A model generated the notes under the pieces. The model was not told the origin of the DNA. It saw only the letters and a list, made by a program, of their open reading frames with translations, and did not search any database. Positions 43,654 through 51,456 of a stretch of 64,000 bases of DNA are shown here, piece after piece. This DNA comes from Blautia parvula (GTDB lineage Bacteria > Bacillota > Clostridia > Lachnospirales > Lachnospiraceae), in the NCBI RefSeq assembly GCF_020215665.1, contig NZ_CP084061.1, positions 744,001 to 808,000 of the forward strand, read 5' to 3'. The number at the start of each line of letters is the position of its first letter. Position 1 is the first letter of the stretch. The translations under genes and the position numbers were made by a program.

Positions 43654-45132
43654 ATGGAATTAAAGGATAAAGACCTGATTTCCGTGCAGGAGACAAGGAA
43701 CCTGCTCATAGAGGCAGAAAAGGCCCAGCGGGAACTGTCACGTATGGACCAGACACAGATTGACCGCATCGTAAAAGCCATCAGCGATGCCGGAGCCGCC
43801 CACGCGGTACCGCTTGCAAAAGCGGCCCAGCAGGAGACCGGTTTCGGCAGATGGCAGGATAAGGTGATCAAAAACATGTTTGCAGCCAGAGTGGTTTACG
43901 ATGCTGTGAAGAATGAAAAGACAGTGGGAATTCTCCATGAGGACAGGGAGAGAAAGGTGTGGGATATCGGCACACCTGTGGGGGTGATCGCGGGAATCGT
44001 CCCCTCCACTAACCCCACATCCACAGTCATTTACAAGGCCATGATCGCCTTAAAGGGCGGCAATGCCATTGTATTTTCCCCACATCCGGGCGCAAAGAAA
44101 TGCATACTGGAAACCGTGCAGGTCATCTCCAAAGCGGCATGCCAGGCAGGATGCCCCAAAGGAGCCATATCGGCGATCAGTGTGCCAACCATGGAGGCAA
44201 CACAAGCCCTGATGAAAAACGACAGAACAGCCCTCATCCTGGCAACGGGAGGAGGCGCCATGGTAAAATCCGCCTATTCCTCAGGAACACCCGCTATCGG
44301 CGTGGGGGCAGGCAACGGCCCTGCATTTATTGACAGGAGTGCTGATGTAAAGCGGGCTGTGAAGCAGATCCTGGATTCCAAAACCTTTGACAACGGAACC
44401 ATCTGTGCTTCTGAGCAGTCCATTATTGTGGAGCGAAGCATGGAGGAAAAGGTGGTGGAGGAGCTGAAGGCCCAGGGCGCCTTTGTGCTGACACAGGAAC
44501 AGTCCAGACAGCTTGGCAGATTCATTCTGCGGGCAAACGGCACCATGAACCCCATGATCGTGGGAAAGACATGTGCCCAGATCGCGGAGTACGCGGGGCT
44601 CTGCGGTGTTCCGTCATCTGCCAGAGTGCTGGTGGGAAGAGAGACAAAGGTGGGAGCAGATGCACCTTACTCCAGGGAAAAACTGGCCCCCATCCTGGGA
44701 CTTTTTGTGGAAGAAAATACGGACAGAGTCCTGGAGAGAAGCATTGAGATCCTTCATATGGAAGGTGCGGGACACACTTTTTCCATGCATGCGGAGGATG
44801 AGGCGCTGGTGAGAAAATTCGCGCTGCAGATTCCGGCATCCCGTTTTCTGGTCAACACGCCCGGAGCTCTTGGCGGTATCGGAGCAACCACAGGTCTGTT
44901 CCCGGCCCTGACACTTGGATGCGGTGCGGTGGGAGGAAGTTCCTCCTCCAACAACATCGGTCCGCTGGATTTGATCAATATCAAACGTGTGGCATTCGGC
45001 ACAAAAGAACTGGAAGAGATTCGCAGGGAAAGCGAGACAGCACAGAACAGCACAACATCATCCTGCAGCGGCCGGATAAGCCAGGAACTCATAAATACCA
45101 TTGTAGATAAAATCGTAAAAGAATTCGTCTGA
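43654..45132 (+). CDS. eutE: CoA-acylating acetaldehyde dehydrogenase EutE
   Basis: A 492-residue aldehyde dehydrogenase of the EutE/PduP type. It oxidises acetaldehyde with CoA and NAD to acetyl-CoA. The NAD region is GTPVGVIAGIVPSTNPTSTV; the catalytic Cys is in FDNGTICASEQS (about residue 251). The C-terminal 20 residues (after a Ser/Thr/Cys-rich linker) form the amphipathic ISQELINTIVDKIVKEFV, which resembles an encapsulation peptide. The order eutE then eutM is reversed relative to many Firmicute operons. Confidence 0.97.
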   Translation: MELKDKDLISVQETRNLLIEAEKAQRELSRMDQTQIDRIVKAISDAGAAHAVPLAKAAQQETGFGRWQDKVIKNMFAARVVYDAVKNEKTVGILHEDRERKVWDIGTPVGVIAGIVPSTNPTSTVIYKAMIALKGGNAIVFSPHPGAKKCILETVQVISKAACQAGCPKGAISAISVPTMEATQALMKNDRTALILATGGGAMVKSAYSSGTPAIGVGAGNGPAFIDRSADVKRAVKQILDSKTFDNGTICASEQSIIVERSMEEKVVEELKAQGAFVLTQEQSRQLGRFILRANGTMNPMIVGKTCAQIAEYAGLCGVPSSARVLVGRETKVGADAPYSREKLAPILGLFVEENTDRVLERSIEILHMEGAGHTFSMHAEDEALVRKFALQIPASRFLVNTPGALGGIGATTGLFPALTLGCGAVGGSSSSNNIGPLDLINIKRVAFGTKELEEIRRESETAQNSTTSSCSGRISQELINTIVDKIVKEFV

Positions 45133-45209
45133 ATGAATTCAGCTAAATGTAGAATACTAACAGAGAAAGAACAGCTTTGGAAAATGGAAAAGATTTGGAG
45201 GTAATCATT

Positions 45210-45536
45210 ATGGCAAATACAAATGCATTAGGAATGATTGAAACAAAAGGTCTTGTGGGAGCAATTGAAGCAGCGGATGCCATGGTCAAGGCAGCCAATG
45301 TGGCTCTGGTTGGAAAAGAGAGCATCGGTGCCGGATTAGTCACAGTTATGGTGCGCGGCGATGTGGGCGCAGTCAAGGCAGCGACCGATGCAGGTGCATC
45401 TGCAGCAGAGCGTGTGGGAGAGCTGGTGTCCGTACACGTGATCCCCCGCCCTCACACAGAAGTGGATGTGATTCTGCCCCACCAGCTTGAAAAAGGAACC
45501 GGAGCTTCCTACACAGACGAGAACTCTCCGGTATAA
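45210..45536 (+). CDS. eutM: Microcompartment shell protein EutM
   Basis: A 108-residue BMC-H protein: [36 protein letters not shown] and [12 protein letters not shown]. It forms the main hexagonal tiles of the shell. The last 20 or so residues ([18 protein letters not shown]) extend past the minimal domain. GGAGG lies nine bases before ATG 45210. Confidence 0.98.
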   Translation: MANTNALGMIETKGLVGAIEAADAMVKAANVALVGKESIGAGLVTVMVRGDVGAVKAATDAGASAAERVGELVSVHVIPRPHTEVDVILPHQLEKGTGASYTDENSPV

Positions 45537-45548
45537 AGGAGCGGCAGA

Positions 45549-46145
45549 ATGGAAGAACAGGAAAAAATCCGCCGTATCGTGGCGGAGGCGATTCAGGAAA
45601 CCCTGGAGAAAAAACAGGAAAAACCGGAACACATGACCCATCTGCGCGGAGACCATCTGGTGTATAAAGACCACCCAAGAATTGCCTTCCGGGGAGCCGT
45701 TGACTCCCTGGAGGCAGAGATCATCGTTTTACAGACGATCACGGAAAAGCAGCATCTCCACACGCTCACAGAGGACCTGGAGGAGATCATCAAAACCATC
45801 CGCTGGCTTCTGCGCTGTGAGGTATCCGGGGAGCCTGTGGGCGAGATCACCATGCAGGGGCTGGACACGGACGCCATGCGTGCCCATTCTCACCACCCCA
45901 GCCGGTATTACGGGATGAAACATTTTCTGCCCACGTACTGCCACAGTGAGATCGTGGCATATTTAAACAGGCTGAGGACAAAGGCCAGAGAGACAGAGCT
46001 GACTGCCTACCGGGCTTTTAAGACAGAGACCGGGGATGTGGAGCGGGAAGATATCATACGTGTCCTGAACAGGCTCTCCTCCCTATTCTGGATCATGATG
46101 TTCAAGTTTTTGACTGGTAAATATGGAGGAACTTATGAATGTTGA
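45549..46145 (+). CDS. eutT: Cobalamin adenosyltransferase EutT
   Basis: A 198-residue EutT-like protein. The adenosyltransferase core includes YKDHPRIAFRGAVDSLEAEI and VAYLNRLRTKARETELTAY. It should convert cob(I)alamin and ATP to adenosylcobalamin for EutBC. The Salmonella enzyme has an HX11CCX2C metal motif; here the matching region holds a single Cys90 (WLLRCEVSGE), so it is probably of a metal-independent type. The first 20 residues (EEQEKIRRIVAEAIQETLEK) look like an encapsulation helix. Its end overlaps the pduL start by 11 bp. Confidence 0.88.
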   Translation: MEEQEKIRRIVAEAIQETLEKKQEKPEHMTHLRGDHLVYKDHPRIAFRGAVDSLEAEIIVLQTITEKQHLHTLTEDLEEIIKTIRWLLRCEVSGEPVGEITMQGLDTDAMRAHSHHPSRYYGMKHFLPTYCHSEIVAYLNRLRTKARETELTAYRAFKTETGDVEREDIIRVLNRLSSLFWIMMFKFLTGKYGGTYEC

Positions 46146-46758
46146 GGTAGAGGCAGTAGTAGAGGCTGTTGTCAGGGAACTGAAGGACAGGATGATGGTG
46201 GAGGTGGAGGCCTCCGGCAGACATGTGCATCTGTGCAGGGAAGATGTGGAGCGTCTGTTCGGCAGAGGATACCGGCTTACAAAAGTAAGGGATCTGTCCC
46301 AGCCGGGACAGTATGTATGTAAGGAGAGAGTTGCCCTGACCGGGCCAAAAGGGACCATTCACAATGTGGTCATCCTGGGACCGGAGAGGAAGGAGACCCA
46401 GGCAGAGATTTCCATGACAGATTCCCTTGTGCTCGGCATACGCCCCCCTGTGCGGTTAAGCGGTGATATTGCAGGCACGCCGGGAATCACCATCACAAAC
46501 GGCGACAGACAGATTGTCACAGATAAAGGCGTGATCATAGCCAAACGTCACATGCACATCACACCGGAGGACGCAGCAAGGCTTCATGTAAAAGATAAGG
46601 AAGCATTGAAAATCAAAGTTTACGGAAGCCGTCCGGTGATCTTTGAGGATACCATTGCCCGGGTGAGCAGCGAATTCCAGACCTATGTGCACATTGACTA
46701 TGATGAGGCAAACGCCTGTGGATTTGAAAAAGGTACCTTCTGCCGCATTGTACGGTAA
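46135..46758 (+). CDS. pduL: Phosphotransacylase PduL (EutD-equivalent)
   Basis: A 207-residue PduL enzyme that converts acetyl-CoA and phosphate to acetyl phosphate and CoA, so recycling CoA in the compartment. Zinc-ligand motifs are ASGRHVHL, AKRHMHIT and the late HIDYDEANAC. A short N-terminal helix (NVEVEAVVEAVVRELKDRMM) precedes domain 1, again an encapsulation-type segment. I start at ATG 46135 after GGAGG at 46125-46129; ATG 46123 overlaps that site. Confidence 0.95.
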   Translation: MNVEVEAVVEAVVRELKDRMMVEVEASGRHVHLCREDVERLFGRGYRLTKVRDLSQPGQYVCKERVALTGPKGTIHNVVILGPERKETQAEISMTDSLVLGIRPPVRLSGDIAGTPGITITNGDRQIVTDKGVIIAKRHMHITPEDAARLHVKDKEALKIKVYGSRPVIFEDTIARVSSEFQTYVHIDYDEANACGFEKGTFCRIVR

Positions 46759-46781
46759 AACCGGGGAAAGGAGGTTGTGCG

Positions 46782-47459
46782 GTGAATATAGGGAAGTCGG
46801 AAGTGACGGACAGTCTGATTGATGATATCATAGAGGAAGTTAAGGCCCGTATGGACAGAATGCAGGAGGAAACCTGCGGATGCTCCCGCACCGGAAAAGT
46901 TCTGGTACTTGGGGCGCTTGAGCCGGCAGAGGAAAACATTCTGAGATCCTTTGCAGAGATTCAAACTCTTCAGGAAGCAGGGACATATGATTTCGTTGTG
47001 GCAGCACAAGTCTCCATGGGTTTACTGGCTTATACTGCTCTTGGGATTCCCGGACAGCCGGAGGCACAGTGTATTCTGGAGGCCCTGCTAAGCGGCAGGA
47101 AGGTCTATATCCTGGAAAAAGGTCTGGAATACCGGAGATACCGGGAGTCTTCCTACAAGGCCTTATATCAGAAATATCAGGAATATGAGGAGGAGATCAG
47201 GCGCTTCGGCGGTGAGATCGTCTCGGGCGTACAGGAGGCAGCAGAACTTGCAGTGCGGGTTTGGAAAAAAGATTGTGCACCGGCAGATGACAGTACAGCC
47301 TTTGATTTGACCGGCCTTAAGCTGCTTGGGGAATCCGACCTGGGAAAAATGCGCGGGACTGGTTACAGAACCGTATTGATTGGCAGAAAGACGATCATAA
47401 CACCTCTGGCGAAGGACTATATTTCCAATCATAATCTGACAGTCAGAAGACAGCAGTGA
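46782..47459 (+). CDS. Conserved ethanolamine-operon protein of unknown function (TIGR02536-like)
   Basis: A 225-residue protein found only in ethanolamine-type operons as far as I know. An N-terminal helix (SEVTDSLIDDIIEEVKARMD) with a Cys-Gly-Cys linker resembles an encapsulation peptide. The main body begins VLVLGALEPAEENIL and has a Rossmann/flavodoxin-like alternation (FVVAAQVSMGLLAYTALGIP, KVYILEKGLEY), ending TVLIGRKTIITPLAKDYIS. It may bind a flavin or nucleotide; no catalytic residues are obvious. It starts at GTG 46782 behind AAAGGAGG. Confidence 0.8.
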   Translation: MNIGKSEVTDSLIDDIIEEVKARMDRMQEETCGCSRTGKVLVLGALEPAEENILRSFAEIQTLQEAGTYDFVVAAQVSMGLLAYTALGIPGQPEAQCILEALLSGRKVYILEKGLEYRRYRESSYKALYQKYQEYEEEIRRFGGEIVSGVQEAAELAVRVWKKDCAPADDSTAFDLTGLKLLGESDLGKMRGTGYRTVLIGRKTIITPLAKDYISNHNLTVRRQQ

Positions 47460-47468
47460 GGTATAGGA

Positions 47469-47741
47469 ATGGAAATCGGAACAGTAATCGGAAGTGTTTG
47501 GGCCACGAAAAAAGACGAGGCTATCAACGGACAGAAGCTCCTGGTAATTGATGTGATGAAACGGTACAGACAGGAAAAGGAATCCCTGCTGGTCGCCGCG
47601 GATGTCATCGGAGCCGGGGTTGGGGATATGGTCCTGGTCTGCCGGGGAAATTCCGCAAGGATGGTTGTGGGAAATGGAAAAACACCGGTGGATGCAGCTA
47701 TTGTGGGGATCATAGATACTCTGGATGTAGCGATTAAGTAG
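47469..47741 (+). CDS. eutN: Microcompartment vertex protein EutN
   Basis: A 90-residue EutN/CcmL-family protein: IGTVIGSVWATKKDEAINGQ, LVAADVIGAGVGDMVLVCRG and AAIVGIIDTLDV. It forms pentamers that close the vertices of the shell. A single gene copy is present. The start follows a GAGGTATAGG site nine bases upstream. Confidence 0.97.
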   Translation: MEIGTVIGSVWATKKDEAINGQKLLVIDVMKRYRQEKESLLVAADVIGAGVGDMVLVCRGNSARMVVGNGKTPVDAAIVGIIDTLDVAIK

Positions 47742-47788
47742 GTCCGCACATGTACCGCGGACTGGATATACATGAGGAGGGATGACGG

Positions 47789-48880
47789 TTGAGCATCAAT
47801 GAGATAATTATTTACATTATGGTAATATTTGCGGCCCTGGGTGCGCTGGACAGAATATTCGGCAGCCGTTTTGGACTGGGAGAAAAGTTTGAAGAGGGAA
47901 TCATGGCAATCGGAGCGCTGTCAATCTCCATGGTGGGAATCATTGCCCTGGCTCCGGTGATCGCCAATCTTTTAAAGCCTGTCATTGTGCCTGTGTTCGG
48001 CCTTTTGGGGGCTGACCCGGCCATGTTTGCAGGTTCTATTCTGGCGAACGATATGGGCGGCGCGCCTCTGGCACAGGCACTGGCATTAAATGAGGATGCC
48101 GGCAATTTCGGTGGACTTATTGTGGGAGCCATGTTGGGGCCGACCATTGTATTCACCATTCCGGTAGCTCTCGGGATCATCAGAGAGGAGGACCGGAAAT
48201 ATCTGGCAACTGGTGTTCTTGCCGGTGTCATCACCATACCCATCGGTTCTCTGGCAGGCGGTCTGGCAGCAGGGTATTCGTTCACTATGGTACTCAAAAA
48301 TCTGATTCCCATCATTATTTTTGCAGTGCTCATTGCCCTTGGCCTGTGGAAATTTGAGAGTGCTATGGTAAAGGGATTCACGTATTTTGGAAAGTTTGTA
48401 GTGGCAGTGATCACCCTCGGACTCGGCGTGGGTATCATAGAACAGCTCACCGGTATTGTCCTGATTCCGGGCATGAATCCCATTGGCGAGGGATTCGAGG
48501 TGGTAGCGGATATTGCCATTGTCCTGGCCGGCGCATTTCCGCTGGTATATGTGATCACAAAGGTATTTAAAAAGCCCCTTATGGGACTGGGAAAAGTTTT
48601 AGGCATGAATGAGGTGGCAGCGGCAGGACTGGTAGCCAGTCTTGCAAACAGTATCCCCATGTTCGGTATGATGAAGGATATGGATGACAGAGGAAAAGTG
48701 CTGAATGTGGCTTTTGCAGTGTCAGCAGCCTTTGTATTCGGAGACCATCTGGGATTTACGGCAGGATTTAACCAGGATATGATCTTCCCCATGATCGTGG
48801 GAAAACTGGTGGGCGGAATCACGGCAGTATTTGCCGCGTTGATTCTGGTACGGAATAAAAAGATTTCAAAAGAAGCATAA
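47789..48880 (+). CDS. eutH: Ethanolamine transporter EutH
   Basis: A 363-residue polytopic membrane protein with about ten hydrophobic segments. Motifs of the EutH family are visible: GALSISMVGIIALAPVIANL, GSILANDMGGAPLAQALALN, and GDHLGFTAGFNQDM near the end. It brings ethanolamine into the cell. The start is TTG 47789 after GAGGAGGG at 47774-47781. A 13-bp palindrome follows the stop by 10 bp. Confidence 0.96.
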   Translation: MSINEIIIYIMVIFAALGALDRIFGSRFGLGEKFEEGIMAIGALSISMVGIIALAPVIANLLKPVIVPVFGLLGADPAMFAGSILANDMGGAPLAQALALNEDAGNFGGLIVGAMLGPTIVFTIPVALGIIREEDRKYLATGVLAGVITIPIGSLAGGLAAGYSFTMVLKNLIPIIIFAVLIALGLWKFESAMVKGFTYFGKFVVAVITLGLGVGIIEQLTGIVLIPGMNPIGEGFEVVADIAIVLAGAFPLVYVITKVFKKPLMGLGKVLGMNEVAAAGLVASLANSIPMFGMMKDMDDRGKVLNVAFAVSAAFVFGDHLGFTAGFNQDMIFPMIVGKLVGGITAVFAALILVRNKKISKEA

Positions 48881-48890
48881 GAAGGAAAAA

Positions 48891-48921
48891 CGTAACAGTT
48901 CAGCTTGTCTGAACTGTTACG
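48891..48921. repeat. Short perfect palindrome, copy D (between eutH and eutQ)
   Basis: CGTAACAGTTCAG-CTTGT-CTGAACTGTTACG: a 13-bp perfect stem with a 5-base loop and no T run. Its arms equal the ends of the longer palindromic repeats elsewhere in the window, so it may be a collapsed copy. Confidence 0.8.
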
Positions 48922-48938
48922 GAAAGACAGGTGAAGAA

Positions 48939-49397
48939 ATGGAAATCAGCAGAGAAGCTATTGAACAGATCATTACACAGATATTGACAGAGAAAATAGG
49001 AACTTCCGGCTGTCCGAAAAATGACGTACACAGACAGGAGATTGCAGGCGTCATCAAGATGGAAGTTCCGAAGATCCATGTGACAGAGACAGACCGGCTG
49101 GATACCGGAAACAGGAATGACAGGGTATACACACATGATCTGTTTACCCTGTCAGAGAGTCCGCGGCTTGGATGCGGAATCATGGAAATGGAGAAGACCA
49201 CATTTGACTGGACTCTGGACTATGATGAGATTGATTATGTCATAGAAGGTTCGCTTACTATCATAAAGGATAAAATGCAGGTGACCGCAGGCCCTGGGGA
49301 GATCATTCTGATTCCGAAAGGTTCCAAAATACAGTTTTCTGTCCCCCAAAGCGCCCGTTTTATCTATGTGACATATCCGGCAGACTGGGCAAATTAA
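48939..49397 (+). CDS. eutQ: EutQ, cupin protein of ethanolamine use
   Basis: A 152-residue EutQ. The C-terminal cupin has DYDEIDYVIEGSLTI and AGPGEIILIPKGSKIQF. The N-terminal helix EISREAIEQIITQILTEKIG fits an encapsulation peptide. EutQ in Salmonella has been linked to acetate kinase activity and shell assembly. The last gene of the operon; its stop overlaps that of the convergent XRE gene by four bases. Confidence 0.93.
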   Translation: MEISREAIEQIITQILTEKIGTSGCPKNDVHRQEIAGVIKMEVPKIHVTETDRLDTGNRNDRVYTHDLFTLSESPRLGCGIMEMEKTTFDWTLDYDEIDYVIEGSLTIIKDKMQVTAGPGEIILIPKGSKIQFSVPQSARFIYVTYPADWAN

Positions 49398-49624
49398 TGC
49401 TTTTCCTCATCCTCTTGTTCGGCTGTGAAGGTGAATAATTCTTCCACAGTAGTGTGAAAGACATGGGAGATGTCCATGGCTAACTGAAGGGATGGATTAT
49501 ACGCGCCTTTTTCCAGCCGGATAATGGTCTCACGCCGTACACCTGTGAGGTCAGCCAGTTCCTGCTGGCTCATATTGTTTTGTATACGGTATTCCCGGAT
49601 GGTTGTTGTCAGTTTCTTTTTCAT
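49394..49624 (-). CDS. XRE-family helix-turn-helix regulator
   Basis: A 76-residue single-domain regulator: TIREYRIQNNMSQQELADLT then GVRRETIIRLEKGAYNPSLQ, the classic Cro/CI-type helix-turn-helix, with a Glu-rich tail. It is the second gene of a two-gene minus-strand unit with the membrane protein upstream (12 bp gap). It probably represses its own operon through the long palindrome at 50047-50085. It abuts eutQ tail to tail, but a role in eut control is not supported. Confidence 0.92.
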   Translation of the reverse strand: MKKKLTTTIREYRIQNNMSQQELADLTGVRRETIIRLEKGAYNPSLQLAMDISHVFHTTVEELFTFTAEQEDEEKH

Positions 49625-49636
49625 AAGTCAGTCTTT

Positions 49637-50035
49637 CTACTCTGTGATGTGAGAGTCAAAATACAGAAATGCTCCCGTCTGTACCAGTTTGATCGATCCG
49701 TAATAAAAGAGAATATGGCTGGCACTGATCGTTACCCGCAGATGCCCGATGATGCAGAGGACCGTCCAGATCAGCAAAGTCAATTCCACAAACAGCAATG
49801 TGAGCCGTCTGGCCTTCGCGTAATTTTCAACCGTTAACTCGTCCCATGGCTCATTTTTTACTTTACGCCGGTAATAATATGCGCCGGCATATAGGAATAC
49901 GATAACAGCAAATGAAATACATGCCAGTGAATCTTTATCGGCAAAAAAATTGAGCACAGAAAATAAAATACCTGCAAGTCCCACCAGCCCGTTGGTCAGC
50001 AGTTCCTCTTTTCGCACACTCAGCATATTCTGCAC
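49637..50035 (-). CDS. Four-helix membrane protein paired with an XRE regulator
   Basis: A 132-residue protein with four predicted helices: GLVGLAGILFSVLNFF, CISFAVIVFLYAGAYYY, LTLLFVELTLLIWTVLCII and a shorter HILFYYGSIKLVQTGAFLY. I do not recognise a named family. Small XRE/multi-helix membrane protein pairs are common in Firmicutes. The start (ATG 50035) follows GGGAGGTGC. Function unknown; it may respond to membrane stress or gate the regulator. Confidence 0.75.
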   Translation of the reverse strand: MQNMLSVRKEELLTNGLVGLAGILFSVLNFFADKDSLACISFAVIVFLYAGAYYYRRKVKNEPWDELTVENYAKARRLTLLFVELTLLIWTVLCIIGHLRVTISASHILFYYGSIKLVQTGAFLYFDSHITE

Positions 50036-50046
50036 CTCCCTGTTTG

Positions 50047-50085
50047 TATGTGATATATTTGTAACTGATACAAATATATCACATA
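50047..50085. promoter_or_regulatory. 17-bp perfect inverted repeat, likely operator of the XRE operon
   Basis: Arms 50047-50063 (TATGTGATATATTTGTA) and 50069-50085 are perfect reverse complements with a 5-base spacer. It lies 12 bp above the membrane-protein start, over the probable promoter, and fits autoregulation. Confidence 0.75.
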
Positions 50086-50158
50086 TTTCTGTTTTGTCAA
50101 TAGTCTGAAAAGAATTCGATAAAATAGCAAAAATATTGCAGCAGCCGTGAGGGCGCTG

Positions 50159-51079
50159 TCATGAACGTAAGAATCCCTCTATGATCTTTTCCTCTGCCTC
50201 CGCCTCTGTAAGGCCCAGGGTACGAAGTTTTATGATCTGTTCCCCGGCGATTTTGCCGATGGCTGCTTCGTGAATCAGTGCAGCGTCCATACAGCCTGCG
50301 AACAACTCCGGGGCAGCATTTACCGTGCCCCGGTCAGCCAGGATCGCGTCACATTCGGAATGTCCGCTGCAGCGGCAGTTTCCCATGATGCGGGAGTGGT
50401 ATTCCTGGCGTGAGGCGCCTTTTGCCACAGAGCGTGAGATGAGGTCAACAGCGGAATCTTCTCCATCCATGGAGACTGTAAAATATGTTTTGGCAGTCTC
50501 TTCCTTTTCTGTCAGGATCCTTTCATGAACGGTCAGTCTGGCCCTTGCGGCCAGCCGGGCTGTTGTCTTTCTCAGCGTGCTGTCCACACCTCCGATCTGT
50601 TTGGTGTCAATTTCCAGAAAGGAGTCTTCCAACAGGACAGCATCCGTAACAGAGTCTATGTGTTTTTTGCCGTTTTCCGGTCCTGTGCCTATATGCCTCT
50701 CTTTGTAGAGAACATGTGCGCCCTTTTCCAGAAAGAAACTGTGGATTCCGTTATGCCGCGCCGTTTCCCCGCTGCCTGTGTGGACGCCGCATCCGGCTAT
50801 GATGGTGACATCAGCCCCTGCGCCTACATAAAAATCATTGTAGACAAGGTCGTCAACCCCTCCGTGGGTTACGCAGGCAGGGATATAAACCGTCTCTTTC
50901 TGTGCTTCGGAGCTTATATGTATTACGAGACCGGGAGCACCTTCTTTTGTCTCAATGCGTATATTCGGAGTGGAACGGCGGCCCGCACATTCCCCGTTTT
51001 CACGGATATTGAACGCACCGCGGAATTCATCGGTAAAATCAGTGATAATCTGCAGGAGTTTTTTTGAGATTTTATTCAT
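50159..51079 (-). CDS. SufB/SufD-family protein without an adjacent SufC
   Basis: A 306-residue protein of the SufB/SufD beta-helix family. Seen: DVTIIAGCGVHTG, HVLYKERHIGTGP, GGVDSTLRKTTARLAARARL and the end HEAAIGKIAGEQIIKLRTLG followed by LTEAEAEEKIIEGF. It lacks the long N-terminal part of standard SufB and resembles the short SufB-like proteins of Clostridia that pair with a SufC ATPase. No sufC, sufS or sufU is nearby on either strand. It may borrow a distant SufC for Fe-S assembly. Cysteines in the late part (GNCRCSGHSECD) are notable. Confidence 0.85.
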   Translation of the reverse strand: MNKISKKLLQIITDFTDEFRGAFNIRENGECAGRRSTPNIRIETKEGAPGLVIHISSEAQKETVYIPACVTHGGVDDLVYNDFYVGAGADVTIIAGCGVHTGSGETARHNGIHSFFLEKGAHVLYKERHIGTGPENGKKHIDSVTDAVLLEDSFLEIDTKQIGGVDSTLRKTTARLAARARLTVHERILTEKEETAKTYFTVSMDGEDSAVDLISRSVAKGASRQEYHSRIMGNCRCSGHSECDAILADRGTVNAAPELFAGCMDAALIHEAAIGKIAGEQIIKLRTLGLTEAEAEEKIIEGFLRS

Positions 51080-51456
51080 AAAGAATCTTACCTTTTTTTC
51101 TCCGGCGGTCAGCAGTTTTGTTTTCCGCTGCCGTCCGGGACGGTCTTAACTCTAACATATGAATGCTCCGCAGCATTTTATACTCTTGTGAATAAAGGAA
51201 CTTTGTCAGGCTGTTTATGTTTTTAGGTACGGTCCGGAACAACAGCCGGGATGTTACCGTTATGACCGGAATAACTGTTAACAGCGAAAAAATGAAAGAA
51301 GATAAAACAGGCCTTGCAATAAATAGTCAAAGGGATATGCTGTATATAGATTTATGTTTATCACGAGGAATACCAGAAGAAATGAGCACTGGGTGAAAAG
51401 CCGGCAGCGAATTTATTTGGTAAAATACCCATATCAAATAAAGGAGGTGCACAAAA
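51080..51456. other. 377-bp gap without a gene
   Basis: The divergent gap between the SufB-like and AraC-like genes contains no convincing gene, hairpin or repeat. It ends with AAGGAGGTG at about 51441-51449, the ribosome site of the AraC-like gene. Confidence 0.6.

Noticed and set aside
47812-48822. A 336-codon minus-strand frame opposite eutH
   Set aside because: It is the antisense of a hydrophobic gene and has no recognisable sequence; eutH is certain.
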